NCBI GenBank assembly: GCA_944389935.1
Contig: CALXOE010000026.1
Location: 1 to 46,342, forward strand
Source: an uncultured Victivallis sp.
GTDB taxonomy: Bacteria; Verrucomicrobiota; Lentisphaeria; Victivallales; Victivallaceae
Length of the DNA: 46,342 nucleotides
Reading direction: 5' to 3'
Part shown: one piece after another, positions 1 through 9,852 of the stretch
Layout of the letters: each line of letters begins with the position of its first letter
Numbering within the stretch: position 1 is the first letter of the stretch
Made by a program: the position numbers and the translations under genes
Notes under the pieces: model-generated
What the model saw: the letters and a program-made list of their open reading frames with translations, nothing else
Database searches by the model: none
What the model was told of the DNA's origin: nothing

Positions 1-76
1 TGGTGCGCTCACGGGGACTCGAACCCAGGACCCAGTGATTAAGAGTCACTTGCTCTACCAACTGAGCTATGAGCGC
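1..76 (-). tRNA. tRNA-Lys (anticodon CUU), CCA encoded
   Basis: Read on the minus strand, this folds as a complete 76-nt cloverleaf. The acceptor arm GCGCTCA pairs with TGAGCGC, followed by discriminator A and an encoded CCA. The anticodon stem AGTGA/TCACT closes the loop CTCTTAA, which places CTT at positions 34-36 (lysine, AAG codons). The T arm carries GGTTCGAGTCC. The gene touches the window edge at its 3' end. Confidence 0.97.
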
Positions 77-168
77 ATCACATCATATAATATGCTTCGC
101 GATCCTGCTTTTTTCAAGTGCGAAAATGAAAAAAAAGCTTTTTTCTCTCTCCTGGTGCGGTGAATTGT

Positions 169-1815
169 TCACGCTTTCGCCAGTTCCGCGTAGATACGCG
201 GACGCAACTCGAGCAGATACTCCGGATCACGCGGATAATCCGTCATGGTGAAACGCTCCGTCCGTCCCTGTTTCAGAAACGCGAGCACCGCTTCGCGCCC
301 GATCTTCCGTTCGAGCAGTTTCAGCGCCCGCAGATCCTGCAGCCCGTCGCGGAACACTTCGTGGCGGATCGAGTCGAGCGGTTCGCCGTTCGATCCCGGA
401 TAGACCAGAAAAGAGTCTCCCGCCGGAAACGCTCCGCCCGCATCGGTGCAGGCGAACGGGTCGATCGGTTTCCGCGAATACTGCGCATAGTAGAAGTTGA
501 ATCCCCACTGCAGGAATCCCGCCAGATCATACACATAGGCAAGCATACCCATGACCCGGACTCTCGCCGACGGCATCGCCATGAAACGGTTCGGCGTCTG
601 CTGCTGTTGACCGCAGCAGTAATAGGTCCACAAATCTTTCACTCTGCCCTGGAACGATTCGAGGATATTGCAGCTCGGCACCGGATGCTGCACGAGCCCC
701 GCTTCGTAAAATTCAATGCGCGACAGCGCCTCGACGGTCGGAATCCCCTCCAGCAGCGGACGCGCCAGATTCACCGCGCGGGAATAACTCTCTTTCTGTT
801 CCTCGCAGGGTTCGTCCGAGATCGAGAAGAAACATCTTTCCGCAATCCCCTTTTTCCGGAAAAACGCGATGAGTTTCGGCAGCAGCGCCCGCAGAAATTC
901 CGCATAGGAGGGGTCATCGGCCGCCACATGCCAGCCGAACCGTTTCTCTTCCCTCCCGTCCGGCAGCGTGCAGATGATTTTCGGCGTGAATTTCGCTCCC
1001 CACTGTGTGAAGAGGTGGCTCATGCCGAACTTTTTGAAGCCGAGACGCAGCCCCATGTCGAGAAAACGCTCGAGCTTGCCGAAGTCGAACCGGTAACTCC
1101 GCGTCGCCGGGTCATAAGCGATGTCGAGAAGCTGGCAGGTCGGCCGTTCGCCGTTCACCTCCGTATCGAGCGGCGGCGTCCAGAGCGGCGTGTACAGCGC
1201 ATTGATGCCGTGCCGCACCGCATTGCAGGCGAATCGCTCGACGATCTCCCAGTGCTCTTCGCTCCAGGCTGCGACCCGGTAGCAGGAGCAGAGCGCGTCG
1301 GCATGAAACCACTCGTACCGGATGAGCTCCTGTTCCGGCAGTGAGAACGGCGTAACTTCAACTTCAAATTCCGCTTCTGCGCACGGCGTCCACTCCTCCT
1401 CGACCATGCGCGAAAATCGGAAGCGCACCGCATAACGCCCCGGGCGGCACTCCTCCGGAACCGGGATCGTCACCCAGAGCATGCGCCGCTGATGTGTCAG
1501 AATGCGGAACGTATCACAATCCTCCAGATCACTGAGCAGATCCGGATAAAGTCCCGGAGTCGTGCGCAGATAATCGTCGTCAGGAGTGTCCGCCGCCAGA
1601 TGAACCGGTACCGAATCGACCGTGCGGATCCGGACGTTCAGAGCGCTCTCGCAGACCACCCGGATGTAGCCGCGCTCATCGCCGTCCTCTTTCACCGCGA
1701 TTTGAAAGGAGCAGATCTCCCCCCGGGCGACTGCTGTGGATTTGAATGCCGGAGCCTGGAGCTCGGCGACGTCGTCGAAAATTTTTTCCAGCGGACTGAT
1801 GATCCTGATCTGCAT
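169..1815 (-). CDS. DUF4091 domain protein, putative glycoside hydrolase-like
   Basis: 548 residues, probably cytoplasmic because no signal peptide is visible. The N-terminal ~170 residues look like a beta-sandwich (repeated F/V patterns, PGRYAVRFRFSR). This is followed by a TIM-barrel-like region with ISDEP near the middle, typical of the acidic loop in DUF4091 proteins. The C terminus (GFLQWGFNFYYAQY, then FRDGLQDLRALKLLE) matches the DUF4091 signature. DUF4091 proteins occur in glycan-utilisation loci and are suspected glycosidases; the substrate is unknown. The reading frame stays open far upstream (to 2322), but the ATG at 1815 is preferred: it is preceded by GGGGGA and lies downstream of its own promoter at 1856-1883. 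It follows the corA/membrane-protein pair on the same strand. Confidence 0.85.
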   Translation of the reverse strand: MQIRIISPLEKIFDDVAELQAPAFKSTAVARGEICSFQIAVKEDGDERGYIRVVCESALNVRIRTVDSVPVHLAADTPDDDYLRTTPGLYPDLLSDLEDCDTFRILTHQRRMLWVTIPVPEECRPGRYAVRFRFSRMVEEEWTPCAEAEFEVEVTPFSLPEQELIRYEWFHADALCSCYRVAAWSEEHWEIVERFACNAVRHGINALYTPLWTPPLDTEVNGERPTCQLLDIAYDPATRSYRFDFGKLERFLDMGLRLGFKKFGMSHLFTQWGAKFTPKIICTLPDGREEKRFGWHVAADDPSYAEFLRALLPKLIAFFRKKGIAERCFFSISDEPCEEQKESYSRAVNLARPLLEGIPTVEALSRIEFYEAGLVQHPVPSCNILESFQGRVKDLWTYYCCGQQQQTPNRFMAMPSARVRVMGMLAYVYDLAGFLQWGFNFYYAQYSRKPIDPFACTDAGGAFPAGDSFLVYPGSNGEPLDSIRHEVFRDGLQDLRALKLLERKIGREAVLAFLKQGRTERFTMTDYPRDPEYLLELRPRIYAELAKA

Positions 1816-1855
1816 TGCGCATCCCCCACATGCTGCTGTGTTGCTGTTTTCAATC

Positions 1856-1883
1856 AATATAGCCCCGGAATGCGCTTTCGCAA
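1856..1883 (-). promoter_or_regulatory. sigma70-type promoter for the DUF4091 gene
   Basis: On the minus strand TTGCGA is followed after 16 bp by TATATT. The predicted start is about 35-40 nt upstream of the ATG at 1815. It sits between the membrane-protein stop (1902) and the DUF4091 start, so this gene can be transcribed independently of corA. Confidence 0.6.
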
Positions 1884-1901
1884 TGGAAAATCCGGGAATC
1901 T

Positions 1902-2513
1902 CTATGGATTTTTTTGTACCGGTTCCGGAGTCCGCTCCGCGGCGGAAACCGCTTCCCGTTCGACGACAATGACCTTTTCCGGTTCCGCTTCGCGCTGCAG
2001 GTGGCGGTGCAGCGGCGAAAATCCGCCGCCGCGCCAGATCAGCACGGCCGCGACGCATCCGAGCTGAAACGCTCCCCAGACGACAAGAATGGTCAGAAAT
2101 GTGGCCGCGGTTCTCATCCAGTTCGCTCCGTAACGCCGGCTGCAGTAGAAACGGATCACCGCCCAGACCACCGCGAGCAGTCCGAGATCGAAGATTCCGA
2201 GCCCCAGCGGCGGATTGTGATAGACGAGAAACTGCATGAGTGACGAATCCTGCGCGTGGAACAGCCAGCTCACCAGTCCGACCAGCTCCAGCGGCAGATA
2301 GGCCAGAAACAGCAGAAACCACATCGCAAATCCCGACGGTTGATTCGAGCCGAGTTCATACTCCTGCCGGAAACAGATCGCCATCGCGATCAGAATCAGC
2401 AGCGCAAGCGCCGCCGCGCAGAGATCAAAACGGAGATTCGCTTTCCGAAGTCGTTCGCGGCCGCGGCGGGAGACGGATTCACGGTAACGGGTTTTCTTGA
2501 GATTCGAGCTCAT
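1902..2513 (-). CDS. four-helix integral membrane protein, function unknown
   Basis: 203 residues. A basic N terminus (about 25 residues, many R/K) precedes four hydrophobic segments at roughly 29-50, 62-86, 102-122 and 138-160. A charged cytoplasmic tail (HLQREAEPEKVIVVEREA) follows. I do not recognise the family. The start ATG at 2513 lies one base after the corA stop (TAA-C-ATG), so the two are almost certainly co-translated. An accessory role with the CorA channel is possible but rests only on this coupling. Confidence 0.8.
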   Translation of the reverse strand: MSSNLKKTRYRESVSRRGRERLRKANLRFDLCAAALALLILIAMAICFRQEYELGSNQPSGFAMWFLLFLAYLPLELVGLVSWLFHAQDSSLMQFLVYHNPPLGLGIFDLGLLAVVWAVIRFYCSRRYGANWMRTAATFLTILVVWGAFQLGCVAAVLIWRGGGFSPLHRHLQREAEPEKVIVVEREAVSAAERTPEPVQKNP

Positions 2514-2514
2514 G

Positions 2515-3465
2515 TTACCGCCTCCTGCCGTTGTCGCGCATGCCGATCTGTTTGACCAGAAGATAGGTGACGTACCCGATGATGACCATCACCAGCACGA
2601 GTGCGCTGTATGCGTGCGGCCACCAGATCCCTTCGGTCATCATTGTGAACTCCGACATGCCGCCGAGGCCGGTGATGACCGTGAGCGGCATGAACACGAT
2701 GTTGATGATCGCCAGATACTTCATGATTCCGGCGAGATTGTTGCTCACAACCGATACGCGCGCATCGGACATGCCGGTCAGAATGCCCGCATAGATTCCG
2801 GCGAGATTGTCGCACTGCTTGTTTTCGACGGTGATGTCGTCGAGGAAGTCGAGCTCCTCCTCATTGAATCCGATCTTGTTCGCGTCGTTGCGCAGTTTGA
2901 TCAGCAGCAGCTGGTTCGCGCTTGTGGCGCTCTCATAGTAGGTCAGACTTTTGAGCAGCGAGAACATGTTCACGAGCGACTTGTTCGTGACGGCGAATTC
3001 GATCTTGTTCTCGATCTCGTCCGAGATGTTGCGGATGATCCGCAGATGCTGCAGAAAGTGGTGGGTCGAGTGGTGCAGCAGCCGCAGCAGCACCCCCTGA
3101 ATCGTGTTTCCGCGCAGCGGCATCCGACCGTGCTCGAAGAGCGGCATCGGTTCGGCCTGCAGCACGATAATGCGGTCTTTGAAAAGGAACGCGCCGATCG
3201 ACGACACCTTGAACGCCATCGTCCGGTCCACCTGAAAGTTGCGCGGCCGCTTCAGAATGACCGCGATGTGATTGTGTTCGTATTCGACACGCGAGATCTC
3301 GTCCTCGTCGAGGGCCGAGAGCAGCGTGTGTTCGTCGATTCCGCACTGGTCGACGAGATAGCGCTTCTCCTCCTCGGTCGGGGCGCTGTACACCTGAATG
3401 ATTCCAAGCTGTCCCTCCGGGCAGCTCTGCACGCGGCCGTCGACCAGATCATAGCATCTGAACAT
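2515..3465 (-). CDS. corA: CorA-family divalent cation transporter, GMS variant
   Basis: 316 residues. An N-terminal alpha/beta cytoplasmic domain (about 1-200) leads through the long stalk helix into two C-terminal membrane helices. TM1 includes ATINIVFMPLTVITGLGG-like sequence and TM2 is SALVLVMVIIGYVTYLLV. CorA channels form pentamers that admit Mg2+ (or Co2+/Ni2+). The signature tripeptide GMN, which sits at the pore mouth, reads GMS here (residues 269-271), followed by EFTMMTE. The rest of the loop and the basic C terminus (KQIGMRDNGRRR) fit the family, so this is a divergent CorA and its ion preference cannot be assumed. The ATG at 3465 is the first good start after a leader of about 295 nt. 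It is the first gene of an operon with the adjacent four-helix protein. Confidence 0.9.
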   Translation of the reverse strand: MFRCYDLVDGRVQSCPEGQLGIIQVYSAPTEEEKRYLVDQCGIDEHTLLSALDEDEISRVEYEHNHIAVILKRPRNFQVDRTMAFKVSSIGAFLFKDRIIVLQAEPMPLFEHGRMPLRGNTIQGVLLRLLHHSTHHFLQHLRIIRNISDEIENKIEFAVTNKSLVNMFSLLKSLTYYESATSANQLLLIKLRNDANKIGFNEEELDFLDDITVENKQCDNLAGIYAGILTGMSDARVSVVSNNLAGIMKYLAIINIVFMPLTVITGLGGMSEFTMMTEGIWWPHAYSALVLVMVIIGYVTYLLVKQIGMRDNGRRR

Positions 3466-3766
3466 GGCAAATCCATCCTGTTTTTAAAGGGTTTCGACAC
3501 TGCCGGAGTGAACATCCGGCGCCGGTATCCGTCGAACCGTCGACAGGCGTGAAGCCGCGCACACACTCCCGGGAAAGGGGGGCTGGGCGTTCCGGAAAGA
3601 TCAGCCGGGAAATCCGGAAAGAAGAGCGCCCGGCACGGCCTCACGCCATCGGGGTCCGGGATCCTCGCTGATCTTGCTCTTTTTCCGTTTCTCTTTCATA
3701 ATCCTGACTGCTGTTGTGTGGAGAGACGCACCCGACCGACGGGCCGCCCCGCATAACCGTTGATGA

Positions 3767-3795
3767 AATATACCGCTGAAACGGTATTTTGTCAA
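3767..3795 (-). promoter_or_regulatory. corA promoter with inverted repeat in the spacer
   Basis: On the minus strand TTGACA, 17 bp, TATATT: a near-consensus promoter. The spacer and edge of the -10 contain the inverted repeat ATACCG-TTTCAG-CGGTAT (plus 3770-3787), positioned so that a bound protein would block RNA polymerase. Predicted start is near 3760. Confidence 0.75.
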
Positions 3796-3857
3796 CCGTG
3801 TCGCGACGGATTCCGGAAAAAAGCCGGTTCCGATTCCGGATTTTGCCGCTTTGCGGG

Positions 3858-3886
3858 TTGCAATCCGGTGTCCGAGGTGTTACATT
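3858..3886 (+). promoter_or_regulatory. probable polB promoter
   Basis: TTGCAA, 17 bp, TACATT, ending 28 bp before the ATG at 3915. The intervening sequence carries the strong Shine-Dalgarno AGGAGGAGG. Confidence 0.5.
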
Positions 3887-3914
3887 CCGCAGAGACAATG
3901 CAGGAGGAGGCGCT

Positions 3915-6095
3915 ATGCTGCTGGAAAAACTCGTGAATTCCCGGCGTTCCGGAGTCGTTGCGGTTGAACCGCGCGGGGACGGGGCGGTGTTTTTTTATCA
4001 TGACGGAGCGGGCTTCCGCGAGGAGGAGATCCCGTTTACGCCGATGGTGCTGCTCTCCGCGCCGGAGCAGCTCGAAGATTTCTCCGGAGTCGCCGCGGTC
4101 ACTCCGCTCGCGGGGGAGATGACCTATCGCTTTCTCGCGAAGTTTCCGACGCTCAAGGAGTATGAACTTGCGCTCAAGCATCTGAAGAAGCGGGGAGGCG
4201 CTTATTACACGTTCCGCGACCTGCCGCAGCAGATTCTGCAGCAGCAGGAGACGAGGCTCTTCGCCGGGATGGAGTTCCGGGAGCTGCGGCGGCTTCAGTT
4301 CGACTTTGAAGTGCGTACGACGCCGGGGTTCGACTTCCCGAATCCGGAGCGTGAGGCCGACGAGATCGTGATCATTTCCATGAGCGACTCGACCGGCTGG
4401 GAGCTCGTGCTCTCCCAGGAGAAAATGAACGAAAAGGAGCTCCTCGAGGCTTTTGTCCGCACCGTCGCGGAGCGTGATCCCGACGTGATCGAGGGGCACA
4501 ATATCTGCCGCTTCGATCTGCCGTATCTCGAGGCCCGGGCGAAACGGCACAAGGTCAAACTCGCGCTCGGGCGCGGCGGGGCTCTTCTGAAGTCGCGTTC
4601 AAGCCGCTTCACTGTTGCGGAGCGGATCGTCAATTACACCCGTTACGATGTTTTCGGGCGGCATGTGGTCGATACGCTGCATCTGGCGATGATGTATGAC
4701 GTCTCGAACCGGAATCTCGAATCGTACAATTTGAAATATCTCGCGAAACATTTCAACTTCGCCTCTCCCGACCGTACCTACGTCGACGGCGCGGAGATCT
4801 CTGAAGCGTGGGTGCGCGACCGGGAGCGGCTGCTCGCATATGCGCTCGACGACGTGCGCGAGACGCGGAGTCTCGCGGCGCTGCTGAGCCCGAGTTACTT
4901 CTATCAGGCGTCGATCCTGCCGATGAAGTATCAGGACGTGATCGTGCGCGGCAGCGGAACAAGTCTCGACGCGCTGTTCATCTCGGAGTATCTGAAAGCG
5001 AATCACTCGTTTCCGCTGCCGGAACAGCCGCGCCGGTTCGCCGGCGCGCTGACCCGGGCGGACGAGTGCGGCATCTTCGAGAATGTCTGGCACTGCGACG
5101 TGCGGTCGCTGTATCCGTCGATTCTGCTCGCCTCGGAGTGGGCGCCGTCGCGCGATGTGCTGCGGGTGTTTCCGCGGCTGCTCGGCGCGCTGCGGAGTTT
5201 CCGACTCGAGGCGAAAGACGCGATGCGCGCGGCAACCGACCCGGCCGAACGCAATGAGCTTCAGGCGCTGCAGGGGACGTTCAAGATCCTCATCAACTCC
5301 TTTTACGGTTATCTCGGGTTTTCGCAGGGGAGTTTCAATGACTTCGATCTCGCCGAGCGGGTCACGGCGCGCGGCCGCGAGATCCTGACGATGATGCTCG
5401 ACTTCCTGACCGGCGCGGGCGCGAACGTGATCGAGATGGATACCGACGGCATCTACTTCCAGCCGCCGCCGGGAGTGGAGGAGCAGACCGCGTTTCAGAA
5501 GCGGATTCAGTCCGCGCTGCCGCCCGGAATCGAGGTCGAGCTCGATGCGACTTACGCGGCGATGTTCTCCTACAAGAGCAAGAATTACGCGCTGCTCGGG
5601 CGCGACGGAGTGGTGAGCATCACGGGGGCGGCTCTGAAGTCGCGCGGACTTGAGCCGTTCCAGCGTCGGTTCATTTCGCAGCTGGTCGAGCTGCTTCTGA
5701 AGCGGGAGTTCGCGGCGGTTCCGGCGATGTACGAAGAGATGCGCGGCCGGATCGAGCGGCGCGAACTGCCGCTCGCCGATCTCGCCAAGAGTGAGAATCT
5801 GAACGACTCTCTCGATACCTACAAACGCAAACTCGCCGCCGGAACCGGCCGCCGCAGCGCCGCTTATGAACTTGCGATCCGTTCCGGACGCGATTACCGC
5901 GCCGGGGATCAGGTGACCTATTATCTGACCGGGGAGAAGAAGAAAGTTTCCGTGGTCGACAATGCGAAGCTGCTCTCCGAAGCCCCCGCCGACGCGCGCG
6001 ACGAAAATGTCGCATACTACCTGAATAAGCTCGACGAACTCTACGCGAACTTCCGGGAGTTTCTCCCCTCGCAGAAGAGTCCGCTCGGCATCTGA
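3915..6095 (+). CDS. polB: family B DNA polymerase with 3'-5' exonuclease
   Basis: 726 residues, compact compared with E. coli Pol II (~780). Exonuclease motifs are intact: Exo I FDFE (D130, E132), Exo II EGHNICRFD (193-201) and Exo III YALDDVRET (309-317). Polymerase motifs follow in order: motif A DVRSLYPSI (395-403), motif B KILINSFYGYLG (457-468), motif C MDTDG (508-512; DTDS is more common) and the KxY-like KSKNY (554-558). It should therefore be an active proofreading polymerase, probably in repair or translesion synthesis by analogy with Pol II. The frame is open from 3789, but ATG 3915 has AGGAGGAGG 6 bp upstream. It is a single gene between its own promoter and a bidirectional terminator. 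Confidence 0.93.
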   Translation: MLLEKLVNSRRSGVVAVEPRGDGAVFFYHDGAGFREEEIPFTPMVLLSAPEQLEDFSGVAAVTPLAGEMTYRFLAKFPTLKEYELALKHLKKRGGAYYTFRDLPQQILQQQETRLFAGMEFRELRRLQFDFEVRTTPGFDFPNPEREADEIVIISMSDSTGWELVLSQEKMNEKELLEAFVRTVAERDPDVIEGHNICRFDLPYLEARAKRHKVKLALGRGGALLKSRSSRFTVAERIVNYTRYDVFGRHVVDTLHLAMMYDVSNRNLESYNLKYLAKHFNFASPDRTYVDGAEISEAWVRDRERLLAYALDDVRETRSLAALLSPSYFYQASILPMKYQDVIVRGSGTSLDALFISEYLKANHSFPLPEQPRRFAGALTRADECGIFENVWHCDVRSLYPSILLASEWAPSRDVLRVFPRLLGALRSFRLEAKDAMRAATDPAERNELQALQGTFKILINSFYGYLGFSQGSFNDFDLAERVTARGREILTMMLDFLTGAGANVIEMDTDGIYFQPPPGVEEQTAFQKRIQSALPPGIEVELDATYAAMFSYKSKNYALLGRDGVVSITGAALKSRGLEPFQRRFISQLVELLLKREFAAVPAMYEEMRGRIERRELPLADLAKSENLNDSLDTYKRKLAAGTGRRSAAYELAIRSGRDYRAGDQVTYYLTGEKKKVSVVDNAKLLSEAPADARDENVAYYLNKLDELYANFREFLPSQKSPLGI

Positions 6096-6107
6096 CGAAA
6101 CGGCTGA

Positions 6108-6147
6108 AAAAAAACGCCGCCGGACGAATGCCCCGGCGGCGTTTTTG
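6108..6147. terminator. bidirectional rho-independent terminator
   Basis: The perfect stem AACGCCGCCGG (6114-6124) / CCGGCGGCGTT (6134-6144) is flanked by A8 on the left and T5 on the right. It can terminate polB on the plus strand and the topA operon on the minus strand, which converge here. Confidence 0.92.
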
Positions 6148-6164
6148 GGGAAGCGTGTATGATC

Positions 6165-7093
6165 TCACTCCTTGCTGAAGAGTCCGCGCAATCCCTTTTC
6201 GAGGTTCTTTCCGGCTTCCTTGAGGGAGTTGCCGGCCTCTTTGAGGGAGTCGCCGCTTCCTTTGAGGGTTTCGCTGAGGTTTTTCCCCGCATCCTTGAGG
6301 GCGTCGCCGACGCCCTGGATTCCCGACTCGGAGAGCGCGGTCGAGAGGGACATGAGCACTTTGGCCGTAAACTCGTTGAGCGTCTCGCCGAAAGTCTTGC
6401 CGTCTCCGAGATCCTCCAGCGTGATCGGCGGAACCGGCAGCGGTACGTCCGTGTTCAGGAGTTTTGAAGAGACCGAGAGTTCCGTTCCCTCGATCCGCAC
6501 AAGACGGATGACGACTTTCTTCTTCGCGGCTTCAGACTCTTCCGGTGTTTCCTCCGGGGTGGCTTCCGGCTCCCCGGGCTCGGCTTCGGAACCCTCTCCC
6601 GTGCCGGAGAAAGCTTCGATGTTTTTCTGAATGTCGGTCAGATTGCTGCTGCCGTCCAGTTTCAGCTCGTAGTTGGCCCGTGTCCCTTCGATCAGGACCT
6701 CTTTCACTTCGATCTTGTCCGAAAAAAGTGAACCGACGTCGACTGCAACCCGGACCCGTCCGACCTGAAACGCGTAAGGTTGTTGATATCCCTCCGGATT
6801 CGCAACCCGGAAGCCGGAGAGTTCCACCGTTCCACCGAATGAACTTGAGAACGAATCCATTTCCACTTTGGTTCCGGTCACGGCCGAACCGATATTCACG
6901 ACCGCCGCCTTGATGATCGCGTCGCGCGCGATGATTGCGGCGACGAGCAGCACGACGATCACGACCGCCACCCAGCCGAGAATCCGCATCCAGCGCCGTT
7001 TTTTCTTCGCCGGGGCAGGAGACGCGGCGGGCGCGTTTCCCGCCGGTTTGTCCGGTGTTTCGGGAGCTTTCACATCCTGGGATTTGTCGTCAC

Positions 7094-7097
<4 letters not shown>
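6165..7097 (-). CDS. AsmA-like single-pass membrane protein with heptad-repeat tail
   Basis: 310 residues. The first ~36 are cytoplasmic, rich in A/P and K. One membrane helix spans about 37-58 (MRILGWVAVVIVVLLVAAII). An AsmA/DUF748-style segment then starts with the typical SAVTGTKVEMDSFSSSF and SDKIEVKEVLIEG, as in the repeating beta-groove of AsmA proteins. An acidic linker (EPGEPEATPEETPEE) separates this from the C terminus. The last ~60 residues are short amphipathic repeats (GDSLK, EAGNSLK, EAGKNLE), predicted helical. AsmA-type proteins act in envelope lipid transport; this copy is very short for that role. Its ATG overlaps the topA stop (ATGA), so expression is coupled to topA. Confidence 0.8.
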
Positions 7098-9652
<2,555 letters not shown>

Positions 9653-9696
9653 GATATCGGTGATCTCCTGAAAACGTCCGTATTCCGTGAATTCCT

Positions 9697-9716
9697 CATG
9701 CGCACATGCGCACATG
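9697..9716. repeat. 8-bp tandem repeat in the topA transcription start region
   Basis: CATGCGCA occurs twice in tandem (9697-9704, 9705-9712) followed by a further CATG. It lies at and just downstream of the predicted topA start, a position where a regulator or a local structure could act. Confidence 0.6.
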
Positions 9717-9724
9717 TATATAGT

Positions 9725-9754
9725 ACAATATTCCCGGGATGGGGCGCTTGTCAA
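9725..9754 (-). promoter_or_regulatory. topA promoter
   Basis: On the minus strand TTGACA, 18 bp, TATTGT. The predicted start is near 9718, giving a leader of about 65 nt before the ATG at 9652. Confidence 0.6.
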
Positions 9755-9852
9755 GTTTTCCGGGAAAAAAATGACGGGGAAACCGGAATCGAGTTGGAAA
9801 TTTCAGGCGGTATGGTGCATATTACAACAACTCATCAGGAAGAGGAGGCGCA

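Larger units (their letters stand above)
3466..3914. other. 449-bp intergenic region between divergent corA and polB
   Basis: Holds the corA promoter and its inverted repeat (3767-3795, minus), the long corA leader (about 3760-3466) and the probable polB promoter (3858-3886, plus). A 32-codon ORF on the minus strand (3699-3601, MKEKRKKSKISEDPG...) lies in the leader, but its spacing to AGGA is only 2-3 nt. I see no convincing structural gene or known riboswitch. Confidence 0.6.

Noticed and set aside
128..144. A/T palindrome AAAAAAGCTTTTTT after the DUF4091 gene
   Set aside because: Pure A/T pairing is too weak to call a terminator.
160..1344. 394-codon plus-strand ORF opposite the DUF4091 gene
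   Set aside because: R/H-rich translation without domain pattern; it mirrors the third-position GC bias of the real minus-strand gene.
1816..2322. N-terminal extension of the DUF4091 protein to 717 residues
   Set aside because: The extra part is Ala/Arg/Gly-rich, overlaps the membrane-protein gene in another frame and lies upstream of the gene's own promoter.
3601..3699. 32-codon ORF in the corA leader
   Set aside because: Shine-Dalgarno spacing is too short and no conservation can be tested here; kept only as a possibility in the leader finding.
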